Below are positions 48,311-59,210 of a stretch of 64,000 nt of DNA, one piece after another. The stretch is from contig NC_135158.1 in NCBI RefSeq assembly GCF_050948215.1, positions 3,767,822 through 3,831,821 on the forward strand, written 5' to 3'. The notes beneath the pieces are model-generated. The model made no database searches and was not told the DNA's origin. It saw nothing but the letters and a program-made list of their open reading frames with translations. Every line of letters starts with the position of its first letter. Positions within the stretch are counted from its first letter, which is position 1. The DNA is from Halictus rubicundus. Taxonomy: Eukaryota; Arthropoda; Insecta; Hymenoptera; Halictidae. A program made the translations under genes and the position numbers.

Positions 48311-50896
48311 ACCCTTCGCGATGACAAAGCAGTTGAGACCTGAGCGAAGCAGTGGTCGTTACACGGTTGCTATTATCGCGACCATTACATTTACAATTCC
48401 CGGAAGGGAGGGACGTCCGGAGCGTTAAGAGGAGAGAATGACGTCGACGTTTTCCCTGCTTATTTGTCCTCGGATATCGCGCGACGTCGTCGATGTCGCT
48501 ATCGCCGGAAGTAAACGGGGATCGCGGAAAGTCTCGTCTCGAAGCAGAGAATTCCAGAAGTTCTCCCGCGAGATCGCTTTGCTCGGCGAGCTTTTCGGGA
48601 GAGCGAAAAGTTTTCCGGGTCGCGATCGCAGCTGCAGCGGGTTGCATCCAGCGTGGAAACTTTCCCGGAGATCAGGACGCTGCTGGAGGAAGCTGGGCCG
48701 CGCTGCGACAGACCAGGCTAATTTCTGACCTCGTTGGAATTTCCGGCGGCAATTAAATTAAACGGCCCACCTGCATACCGAGATGTCCCTTCCTCCCATT
48801 TGATACGCGTCTACGTGTGCGCGGAATGCAACAAGGTGCTCGTTGAGCCGCCGGAATACCCTGCGACGGGACCGAATGCCATTCGGTAGCTGGATTTCTT
48901 GAGAAATGCTCTGGCTCTAGCCTCGCCTCTCCAGCGACGCCGCTTATTTCGTGTCTGCGAGCTCTCTGCGGACCTAGCAGCGTGTCATAGTGCGCGGTGG
49001 CTGCTAGGAATTCGTATATTTCTGCCGAAGCGAGCTTGATGCGTCGGGGGAACGGCGCGGCGGTACACCAGGATGGTATGATATCTGCGCCCGGAACGAG
49101 TCAATTGCTGTTTGGTCTGAGAATAGTTTTATTGGAGATTTAGAGCTCTCTTCTTACGACACTTGAACTGAAAGGAGGAGTGAGAAAATTTGAAGTTTGT
49201 TATTCTCAACTTGAAACAATTTATTTCTATATTGAAGGTACATGAATTACAATATCGTACGAGGCACAAACCATCGGCAGCTTAATGCTACATCTCTATT
49301 AAAAAATTTGCTGTCTGTAGACTCCCTTCCGGTACACAAACGGTTCAACAGTGATTCTACGCAAAATTGCATCCGTTCTCAGGTCACCCAACTCCACAAA
49401 AATCAATTATTCAGAGGAACAGGACGAAACGTTCGGGACAACGACCGTCTCGCGAACAAGCAGCATAACACTGAAAAGCTTTAGTCTCGCCCGGAGCACG
49501 CTCGTTCGGGGACACACATACGATCCAAGATACGTTTTCTTGCCCGGGCCCGAATCTCCGGGAGAAGGGCACCCAGCTGCAAGAAAGAATTGAACGGCTG
49601 ATAAGCAAAAACTCGAATTGCGAGGAGAGTGGCCGGGTTCTCGGCGGTCTCGCGTCGTCCCTCGAAATCTCGGGATCTCTATTCTTCCGTCCCGTTTATC
49701 TTGCGGGGGTGGCCTCCACGCCACGCAGGAAGCCGCGCAATAAAGCCGCGACGAACCAAGGGTGGAGGACAATGGTGCCTCCGTGCATTTTTTATGCTCG
49801 CCGCGGTGTAACTAATGCGACACGGTTTTACGAGCGACCCTAAAGGGCCGACGGGACGGTGTCTACGCGTTTATTGAAGCCGAGACAGTAAACCGTGACG
49901 AACAGGACCTGATAGAAATGTTTCACGAGCCTCGCCTGTTCTGGCGAACCGACGGACCCGCAATAAATCAACGAAACGCCAACTTCAAGAAGTTTTCCTC
50001 CTTTTGGAGGAGATGCATTATTATAATTAAGTCGTTCAGTGTGACTGATAAAGACGGCTAATTCGGACTCGAGTAGAGTTCTATACGCATTCGACCTAGA
50101 TCAACCTAGAACCCATAATGTTTCACTATATTAAAATATTAAAAGTTATTGCAATCGATGCTAAGATGTGCAGTCTATTTATCGCTTCGCTGAAACGAGT
50201 CAAATAGATTTCGACGAGCCGGGCTAGGAATTAATTGAAGTTCGCGCAGAGCAGGCAGATTGCGCGGTCGGCCCGCATCTCGGCCAGATCAATCGCAGCT
50301 GATTAGTGTCAGTAGTATGAATCTCGCTCCGAGCGGTTTTCAATGGAAACCGAAAGCTCCGGCCGGATGGTAATCGTCTTGTTCCCGTCGGAGGAACAGG
50401 TTGCCCTGGAATTTCCGGCAAGTTTCCCCGTAATAGGATTAGAACTAATTGATGTCGCGGGCTATCGAACGGGCATCTTCCGAAGTTATGCGTCTCTGTG
50501 TAAGGGCCAGCTACAATCGAGACGCGTCAATAGAAATATCGATGCAACCGACCTTCGCGTGGAAGCTAAAAGCAGTCGTTGGTTACAATAATCGGCGATC
50601 CTCGAACCGGGCGAACCGTGGACCTGTGGGGAAAGTTCGATCGCGAACAATCGAACGATTCGAGGGGGAGGGGGGAGAACTCTCGTTCGAGAATGAGAGT
50701 CCGTGCGTTTCGGAACAGATCAATTGCCCCTTCCAGCGTCTAATAACACGAGGGAAATGGGACGCGGGGCCCCGTCGGCAATTACCGGGCCAACGGCCGA
50801 GTAGAAACGGTCGGGCTAAGGTCAGCCAAGGGAGAAATAGTCTTGCCGGAAAATTGGCTGCGATTCCGTGACCGCGGCCGAAACTTTACGAACCTG
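48311..50896. other. Unique non-coding DNA
   Basis: Mostly GC-rich. Nothing beyond overlapping short frames was recognised. Confidence 0.55.
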
Positions 50897-50897
50897 A

Positions 50898-50951
50898 CTC
50901 TCTCTCTCTCTCTCTCTTACTCTCTTTACCTTTCTCTGTTTCTCTCTCTAG
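50898..50951 (+). repeat. CT tract ending in acceptor-like CTAG
   Basis: A CT array (50898-50916) continues through TCTTTACC and TTTCTCTGTTTCTCTCTCTAG to 50951. A long polypyrimidine tract followed by AG is what a 3' splice site looks like, but the bases that follow open no long frame and no partner exon is visible. It is best read as a decaying microsatellite. Confidence 0.7.
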
Positions 50952-53900
50952 ACGTCCCCTCCGCGAACGTACTCCCTCCCCTCGCTAATTGAACCGGGAT
51001 ACGAAGCGTCGCGTGTCCCTGCTAACAGGAAATTATCGTCCCGCGGTCGCCTAACGCTGCTTCACCTGCCGCCGTCCGAGAACTTTTCCTATTTATTCCC
51101 GACCCAGGATTGGATTAAATTACACCTAAACGGCCCGGCAAGAAAGCTTGATTCTTCCACGAGCTTAGCACCCCGCAAACCTTCTTCTCCACGGCCATCT
51201 TTTCTCTCGCTAAAGGGAGGAGAACTTCTCGTTTAAGAAAACGCAAGACCTGGAGTTTCTGCTTTCCGAGTATTTTCTCCAAAAGTTTATTTTTAATCCA
51301 ACTTTTTAACCCTTTAACCGAATGACTGTTCTATTCTGCACGTCTCTAACGACACAGTGGAAGACAAACAAAATTAGTACGATACCAACGTTGAATATTT
51401 TTCAATTCTTTGAGCGTGTTCACGATTTTGTATTCGATCTACTTGTTCTTGTTGTAAATTCGCACGAAAACCGTAGTCCAGCGACAGCAAGCACGATTGA
51501 CAAGTTTACTTGTTGTTCCTGGTTGAATGGTTAACGCTGCACCGATCACAAGCTTATTAACCTTTAATCGATCGTGCGATTTATAATTAGACTTCGGTGT
51601 TTTCGCATTTGTGGCAAAAATGGGTGCGTACAATTTAAAACGGTGGACGTATGAAAAGGATGCAAGGAAATTGATGCATTAGTCTCAGCTTGTGAAATAA
51701 TCAAAAGAATACAGAAACGTTTTTCCAATGTCAAACATTATTTTTTCTTTCTTCAGAGAATAACATTTTGATAAGGTCTTCGAAACGACTGTCCGAATTA
51801 TTTTAACATAATCCCCGAACCAAGCAAAGAACCAAAGCCAAGGGAACGTTAAACCGGGACAGGAACCGAGTGAAAATGATCTGGGACAACTTTGCCAGTG
51901 CCAAGTGTGCAGTCTGGAGTCGGAAATCTCGAAGAAGGTCCTGAGCATTTTCCAGAGGTTGTCGTCGAAGTTGAACGATCCGTTAATTGTTTATTCGAAC
52001 TGCAGTCTCCGCGTGCCTTTTCGATCCCTGTAGAGTCCGACGCGCCGCCCTCGGCCGCCGGTGTAGCTGAATTAAACCATTAATCGATATCGGAAAGTGC
52101 TCCCAGCAATATTGCCTCGCAGGATATACCGGGGAACGGTCGTTACTCTGTCAAACGTACCGAGCAGAAATCGCGGTCGTTTCAGCCGGCGAAGTTCCCG
52201 GAGAAATTCTCGGGGCTTCCTGCGGGGGATCGGGCCACGTTATCGAGAAGCCGGCGATCTCTGGCCCCGGTTCGTAACACTTTAAATCTCTCTCTCTCTC
52301 CCACTCTCTTCCTGTTCTTCTCTCTCCGTCGATTGCCGTCGCGGCGACGATATACCTCAAAGTAGCGCGCAGAATCGATGTCTCTGGAACTTGGGTACTT
52401 TGGTAAATTGGCGCTCGATTGTCGGGGGATTCCTTCTGAAATTGATCGTTCGCGCAGTCGCGAGCAGTCTCTCGTTTCATATTTTTCGACCGCTGTCGTC
52501 GCTCTTGACTGATGGACGCTGATTGAAACTGCGAACAGGCCGGGAGCCCAGTTTAAGTTCGAGACGATGCTGAACTTGGTAATTGACTCAGGGATCCGTG
52601 CAGTCTCGATGGATTTATGACTTTCGGAAGCCGTTTCGTTTCTGGGTCGGTGAACCGCTCTCGCCCGTGTATAAATACAGCTGGTCCGCGGATTTTCTGC
52701 ATTTACGAGGAAAACGAACACACGTGGGAAGACACGACGAAGCACTGTCACGTTATTTTCGAACCAATGAAATGGTTAACGGAAGAAACACGGCTTCGTT
52801 CCACGCTTGTCTCTACTAATTGACAAGAAGCATAGAACAGATTCGGACATTCGCTGAATTCTTCGTGTGACGCTTCTGTTAGCAGGTTCGCTACCACCAT
52901 TCAATTCACTATTTAATGAAATATCATGTATCTCTTTTATGCAGTACTAAGACAATTTAGGAAAAGGAAATACCGATAAACATGTGTGCAAAATTCCACT
53001 GCAAAAAGTCACATATTTTTCTGAAAACAATTCCTAAAACGCGGAAAAACCGCCTCGGGAAATAAGAACACACCCTCGAACGTTTTAAATGAAATTGATT
53101 TGACTAGTTTTGTATAAAATACGAGACGGTGGTGGTGAACGTGTTGACTGATTCGAGCCTCGAGAACAATGTAAGAATAAAGCGTCTCGTCAACCGGAAT
53201 CGGTGAATTAGCAGTCGCGAAGAGAAACTGCGCGCTACTCTTTTCCCTTTTTCCCGAATTCGTGCGATTGCGACTGTCGAGACACGTTTAGAATTCAGTG
53301 GAACTATTTTCCGAGTAAGAAGATGAAAGAGCCAAGCTCCGTTGAATAGCTGAGAGGAGCCGATTGCGTCGGATCGGGACAGAGGATCGTCGAATCGCAC
53401 GGCGGAATTTAAACGGCGCGGAGCGGGACGGGGCGACAAAGAATCCGCGGAATCCCGTAGGCATTCGACGATATATTCTACGCAGCCAATGAATGGGCCG
53501 CGAGCTGTCGAACCCTGGTATCGCAGGTATTCGCGCGTGAGATCAGCTGAAAATCGCGCGGATAGATCGAAACCACCGTTGACACAGTTGTAGGCACTCC
53601 GCCGAGGAGGAACACCCGACCCGGTGGGTCGCGAATTGTGCGCCGAGGTGAACCGGCGAAGAAAATCGCGGGGAAATCCGGGAAATCTGCTGGCGAGGCT
53701 TACGCCGTGCGCGCGGGCGAATCGATAACCTGGCCGAGGCTCGGGGCTGATTAATGGACCGATTGATTCGACTTTCTACCGGCTTCGGCGACAAATCGCG
53801 GCGACTTCATCCGGCTTCGAGGCGAATTGATTTTCTCCTCCCCCGCACCCTTAATTTTTGGGCTCGTCCGCAGAGAATCGGAAAAAATATTCTCACATCG

Positions 53901-54010
53901 GGATAACACCGAGAGACCGGTGCGCTCTGGCAGATCTATGCCTTCTAAAAAAATACACTAGACTGCACGTGGTCACACAATAAACACGGTTATGAGAGAA
54001 TTAAATTGTT
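50952..54010. other. Unique non-coding DNA with a short CT tract
   Basis: AT-rich from 51300 to 51850 and GC-rich elsewhere, with an imperfect CT tract at 52287-52327. The frame at 52182-52751 on the minus strand has no domain. Words such as TTAACCCTTTAACC near 51306 occur but form no larger repeat. Confidence 0.55.
52287..52327 (+). repeat. Imperfect (CT)n tract
   Basis: CT dinucleotides at 52287-52300 are followed by an interrupted pyrimidine stretch to 52327. Confidence 0.85.
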
Positions 54011-54064
54011 CCAATAGCTCCAATAGCGATTGGTCCAATAGCGATTGGTCCAATAGCGATTTTA
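54011..54064 (+). repeat. CCAAT-box tandem repeat, unit 15 bp
   Basis: A short lead copy, CCAATAGCT (54011-54019), is followed by CCAATAGCGATTGGT at 54020-54034, an identical copy at 54035-54049, and CCAATAGCGATTTTA at 54050-54064. Each full unit carries CCAAT and, four bases on, the inverted ATTGG, giving four forward and two reverse CCAAT boxes in 54 bases. The two identical copies imply recent duplication. CCAAT is the NF-Y core, but no promoter is evident nearby. Confidence 0.9.
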
Positions 54065-54379
54065 GAGGCATCAAGTAGAATGGATTGTGGTTAACAGACG
54101 GATCTATGGGAATTTCTAATTTTCGCCATCGTGTTTATACCGGAGCCAACGAAGCATTAGGGGTAAGGACTTTCGAGTGCTCGGCTTCGAAGCCGAGGTA
54201 TTATTATTGCCGACGATCAATTCGGCTCGGCAGTGGGCCCCGGGTAAATCAGGACCGAATCTTCCGGACCAATCGCAATACCCATTAACGTGCTGGAACT
54301 CGGAGAGGATGGCGATGATCGCGGTGATGGCGGTCGCGTTGCGGTCGTCGTCGACCAATCGCGCTTCTCTCCCCATGCT
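54065..54379. other. Unique non-coding DNA
   Basis: Short GC-rich segment between the CCAAT repeat and the long CT array. Nothing was recognised. Confidence 0.5.
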
Positions 54380-54403
54380 CTGTCTCTCTCTGATTCTCTC
54401 TAT

Positions 54404-54463
<60 letters not shown>
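54380..54463 (+). repeat. (CT)n microsatellite
   Basis: An imperfect lead (54380-54405) precedes an uninterrupted CT array (54406-54461). It is the longest pyrimidine-on-plus array in the window and generates artefactual SLSLSL and RERERE frames. Confidence 0.95.
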
Positions 54464-54464
<1 letters not shown>

Positions 54465-54808
54465 AACGACCCCCGCACTTGTGTCCTCCGCAAAATCCAA
54501 GGGACTATTGGACCAGCTGGGCCGAGGGGTTGCGGGGTGCTTCTCTGTCAGACCGGCTTTCCGGTCGCCAGAAATTTATCGGACCCCTGGAGGAGGGTGG
54601 CGAATCGCCCGAAAAATGGCCGGCTTTCCAACACGCGACGTGTCATGCACAGCCGGCTTTATGGGCACTCGGGAAACCGTGGCGCAAAATTTGAATCACC
54701 AAAGCATTTGTTCCCGCACTAGCTGAAAATGTTCTATACCCGGACACTGCAATGATGCACGTTCTCACCAGGTTCCTTCGCATCCATTTTGAAATGCTTC
54801 CTCTCGAG
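54464..54808. other. Unique non-coding DNA
   Basis: GC-rich, with three overlapping plus-strand frames that begin in the CT array. No domain was recognised. Confidence 0.5.
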
Positions 54809-54990
54809 ATTCTTTAACTTTTGATGGCTCAAACGAAAGCCGAAAGGTTGAACTTTACAAAAATGTATTAATCCCGGTGGGTAGCTCAGGGAAAAATGAC
54901 TGGATTTTAAGGGGATACTTGGAGTCGAGTATTTAACTTTTGAGGGCTCAAACGAAACTCAAAATTCGTACTTTATGATAGAATCATTCG
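54809..54990 (+). repeat. Diverged tandem duplication, period 119 bp
   Basis: TTAACTTTTGATGGCTCAAA at 54814 recurs as TTAACTTTTGAGGGCTCAAA at 54933. Similarity continues through CGAAAGCCGAAAGG / CGAAACTCAAAATT and GAACTTTACAAAA / GTACTTTATGATA. Between them lies GGTAGCTCAGGGAAAAATGA, which resembles a later GGTGTCGAGAGAAAAATGAG near 55023 at a slightly longer offset. No coding frame is present. Confidence 0.7.
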
Positions 54991-57765
54991 ACATCGTCCC
55001 GTCACATCAATACATTCCAATCGGTGTCGAGAGAAAAATGAGTGAAAAAAAACTGTGTTGTCAAAGAGAAGCACTATCTCCACCAACCACTGCCAAATGC
55101 ATTTTTTCAAATGAAAGCGTTCCCGTAGAATTCCCACATATCATAATGCGGATATCTATAAAACGACTTTGTCCCGGTGTAAAAAGTGCGGAAATTCCGG
55201 ACTGGTGTTTGTCACTGAAAAAGTAAGCCGGGAGTGCAGCCGACACGAATTTTCGTGGGCCATCGGCGCGGGAAATGGAGGCGGCGTCGCGACGAATCGT
55301 CCGTTTCTCTGGAACAGGAACGATCCGCGTGAAATAGCGGTCGATGATGCGTTTCCAGCTCGATGCCTGAATGCCTGTACCGGGCTGGCTCGCTTCTAGG
55401 CACGCCGGGAACGATGCTTCCGCCGGTGAACGGTCCGTTTTCGTCGGCCGTGTACCCTTTTAACCCATTATACCTTGTCGAGGGATCGCGTCGGAAACGC
55501 CTTCGAAAATATCGCGTCGGGGTTGGGTCGCTTTCGCTGGTGGAACCGATTTTTTGTCGGTCTCTCTTTAAAAAGACCTTTGTACCGGCTGACGTTTTAT
55601 ACGCGTGGCCCCAGGCCACCCCGGGAAATGGGAAATTCGGGGCCAGACGGGACAGGTGAACGATCGAACCCTGATATTTCATCGGCTCGCTGCGGGGTGC
55701 AGGAACCATCGCGGAACACAAATCGAAGAACCCGATTCGTGGGCGTGATGCTGAAATATTTGTCCGCGTTTTAGTATTTATAGTGATTGGACCCTATTCG
55801 TTCGTGCTGCTGGAACGTAACGCGTAACAAGTACAATGTGCTTATGTCGTATGTCATATTTCACGCAGGAATTTTCGAGCTTCTCAGGCAGAATCTCAGC
55901 CAGCAGATTTGGATTTTCCACCGAAAACACGGAGCTTAAACCGTGATCTAGCTGCCGAGTTGTCTCCGCAAGAACGAAGCGTTCCGCAGCCGTCGAAAGC
56001 AGCGCGGCCGCGCCGTCAAGAATGTCTCACTGGCCCTCCGGCTTTTCAATTACAATTTATCACTCGAGTTCCTCCAGTCGGCAACAAGCCGATCCTCCGT
56101 CAGCTTTAAAAGACAGAACCGCCGGGTGGAGGGCGGCTGTTGGGCATGTAAATGCTCGCGACACCGATGCTCAAGGCGAGCACGAGCCAGCGAGCTCTGA
56201 CGCTGGGGACCGAGTCGAGAGCTCATACGGGGGTGACAGGCGACCCTAATATTTTCTTTGGATGGTGCTTTAAGCCCACGCCTCGGCACGGTTGAAGAGC
56301 TCAAGTGCCGACACTAGTGGCACAGGAACGATACGATACTGTTTGCTTGCGGATAGTTGGAGTGCGAGGACGTTTTCAAAAAGCCCGGCACAGACCCGAA
56401 CCGCTGTGCGGCGGCGCGCAGACCTCGAATGGGGGCATCAAGGCTTTCCCTCGCCTCGGGAAACCGCTTTGATAACTCCGCTCAAACATCTCGTTCGACG
56501 CACACCAACGCCAGGAATCGTCCGGATGAATGTCCAAAGAAATTACGTCATTTTTCCGGCGAGGATCCGCCTCGAGGAGTTTTCTGTCTCGCGTCCTTCG
56601 AGATCCGTCTCTGCTCCTTCTATTCCCTGCTTTTACTTTCCTATTACACAAGAACACGTTCTCATAATTCTCATAATCGCGTGACACAATTATCCTCCCC
56701 CATTTATATTACGAGGAACTTTTCGAAAGCCTGTTTCTGATCTCTGAGAGTTCTTATCACTTTATTGTCCGTGTATTGTACCGCTGTACATTCGATCGAA
56801 ATTAATACTTATGTATTTAGTTACAATTGCTGAAACTTTTCTAAATTTCAGAATCGAATTCTATAGCGACCTGCTCGCACGAACAATGTTCGTTCCTCAT
56901 GCTCTTCAGCAAATCCAGGCAGATGGATCGCCCGCTGTTTACACCGACCGCGAAATGTTGGCGTTTCTGGTCTTGTAGACTACTGAGAGCTAATCTGAAC
57001 GCGGAACAGAGCTCGTTCCGATGCGGGAGGATGCTTGTTAGTCGCTGGCCACGTCCGCAAATCAGTCAGTGTTCGCTATCACTCCTCGGAAACTTTGTTC
57101 TTCTCGGTTCAACGAATTTATTGTGACCGTTTACATTGATTGCGGTGAAATTGTCCTGGCTTAAAGATCCTTTCTCTGAAAACGACGACAGTCTCAGATC
57201 GATTTCTCGGCTCCAGACCAAGGATAATGTTCTCGGGAAACTATACATCTGGAAGACATCGAGAACCCTTGACAGAGGGAACTGTCGCCGGCGTCTCTTT
57301 GAAGTGGCCCAGTCCCTTCGCGAAAAAATGTTGGCGATGATCGTTCGTCACAGAGCATCGTCAGCGGCAGACGCATCCCTTTTCTTTCTGCTTTCTGCGG
57401 GAAAACTCGTGGACCCTCGGGGATCTTCTCTCTGACTAAAATACTCGGCCGCGAGTATCTATCTTTCGGTTCTTGAAATTCTTATCCCGTTGATACCCGC
57501 GTTGTCAAATACAATTATTTATGTAAAAAGGAGGTGTCAAGTTGGGAGAAGCGATCGTGAATTAATTCAATTCTTTCAGTCTGTATCTGTCCAAAATCCG
57601 GCCTATTAGTTAAATTAGTCTTGTACACATAAAATTTCAGCTTTCTTCTTTCTTCAAAATTTTAACAATGTTCTCCAGCCTCTGTTTAACCCTGATGTCA
57701 AGAACCAAAATGTTCCGCGATATTCAATGATGTTGCACTTCACAGAATAGATCATAAAAATCTAG

Positions 57766-57814
57766 TTAACCCTTAGCACCTGGCCATGAATCCGATTATT
57801 GACGCAAGGGTTAA
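57766..57814. other. Hairpin: 9-bp perfect stem, 31-nt loop
   Basis: TTAACCCTT (57766-57774) is the exact inverse complement of AAGGGTTAA (57806-57814). The adjacent AGC/GC bases extend the pairing with one bulge. The wording CCCTTAGCAC...GCAAGGG is simple and AT/GC balanced. It could be a small non-autonomous element end or a chance inverted repeat; no target duplication is evident. Confidence 0.5.
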
Positions 57815-58002
57815 GCAGTCATTTGGACGGTCCCAATTTCTGTCATTTCTCGAACGAGGATGACGCTTTCGCAGGATTAGGTCCTCGCATTCCCTCGATC
57901 AGAATCGCAGCGATCGGGAAGTGGGAGTCGTTGTCGCGAAGAATGGCAAACAAGGGAAGCCAGAAGGCTGGAGCGATGGGCTCGCCGATTGTTTACCAGG
58001 CA

Positions 58003-58024
58003 GGAAGGAAGGAAGGAAGGAAGG
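58003..58024 (+). repeat. (GGAA)n microsatellite
   Basis: About five GGAA units. GGAA is also the core of ETS-type binding sites, but this is probably only a microsatellite. Confidence 0.95.
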
Positions 58025-58925
58025 GCTTGGGTCCGCAGAAACGAAGGAAATTTCGGGCGGAAGTCGGTCTGGTCGGCGGATTGTTTGATTTATCGCGGGA
58101 TACGCGAAAACAAGGGCTGTGCCAATATTAATCCGGCGAGAGTTTGCTTCGGTCGCGTCGTCTAGTCGCTGTCCCTATCCTTCTGTCTCTGGCCTCTTCC
58201 CTCTGTGTGTTTGTCCTGAAACCGGTTGTGATCGGTCTGGGCCAGCAGTTTCGCAAGTGGGTCACAGTAACGCGGTCGGATCCCTTCCCCCTCCCCCCTC
58301 TCTCTCCCCATTGATTCCTTGCGATTCCTCACGCTGAAATCGGACCGGATCTCGTAGGAGCCGGCTCGGATGCGATTTCCAAGCCAGAATGAAGTCTCTC
58401 TCGCTTGGCTGCCCGATCGTCGAGTTCCGCTACTAGCTCGGCTTTATTGACTGCCTTCGTCTTCCTTCGTCGAGTCCCCCGGTCGCTGTCGTCGCCGCCT
58501 CTTCCGGTCGATCTGACGGCAGCGTTCGTTGACAGGTAATTGTTCGTTCTGGCCCCTAGCGGAAGAAACTTCGACCAGCTTTCGTCTAGGCGAGCCATTA
58601 TTGAACTGCGAGAGGATTTCATGCGTTCGACCACGGACGAGGCACAGCAGCAGACCAAGCGTTCAGTGTATTTTCCTGACACACACGCTCGTGGGGCCTA
58701 ATTTGGGTCATTCTAGATCACCTGGCGCGAATTCGTGTGAAATTACAAAAATATTAGGTCAGCGCAGCCGCGTTAACACCTGCCTATTTGTATTCTTTTT
58801 ATTACGATTTTACTGAGTTCGTTATGCGAAAATAACAGATCTATAAATTTTCAGAACGTGTTCAAGCACGGCACAATTAAGCGTGCCTGACTATATCTGT
58901 CTAGTTCTACTCGCAGTGGACAATG

Positions 58926-58962
58926 AAGCGGTATTACAGTATTACAGAGCGGTATTACTGTC
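58926..58962 (+). repeat. Two-copy 21-bp tandem repeat
   Basis: AGCGGTATTACAGTATTACAG at 58927-58947 is followed by AGCGGTATTACTG from 58948. The internal GTATTACA is itself duplicated. It lies in an AT-rich island. Confidence 0.8.
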
Positions 58963-59183
58963 ATCTATCTACTGATTTATATCACGTTATCGCGTGAAAT
59001 ATATTGTACCATTTATACTGTACAATGCGCGTCAACTTGTATACATATTAACCCAAGTAGAATTAACCAGAAGTGACAAGACGCATCGCAGTGTCAACAT
59101 ATTTCACACAAATTTCACTTGCTGGCCTCATCGTGTTTACGTATTCATAAAATAATGAAGTGCATTTAAATTACAATTATACA

Positions 59184-59210
59184 GTGAATACATTAAATAA
59201 ATGTATTCGC
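59184..59210. other. AT-rich hairpin, 11-bp stem, 5-nt loop
   Basis: GTGAATACATT pairs with AATGTATTCGC around the loop AAATA, with one T-G wobble. No run of U follows, and no RNA family is recognised. Smaller hairpins (TTGTAC/GTACAA near 59015; CACG/CGTG near 58983) occur in the same AT-rich island. Confidence 0.5.

Noticed and set aside
51685..51948. Minus-strand frame with a GDYVK segment reminiscent of a mariner C-terminus
   Set aside because: The surrounding residues do not match the transposase pattern, and no catalytic motif or TIR is nearby.
54177..54722. 181-codon frame through the CT array
   Set aside because: Much of the centre is SLSLSL from the microsatellite and the ends have no domain.
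54871..54892. A-box-like GGGTAGCTCAGG
   Set aside because: There is no B-box or T-arm at the expected distance, so it is not a tRNA gene.
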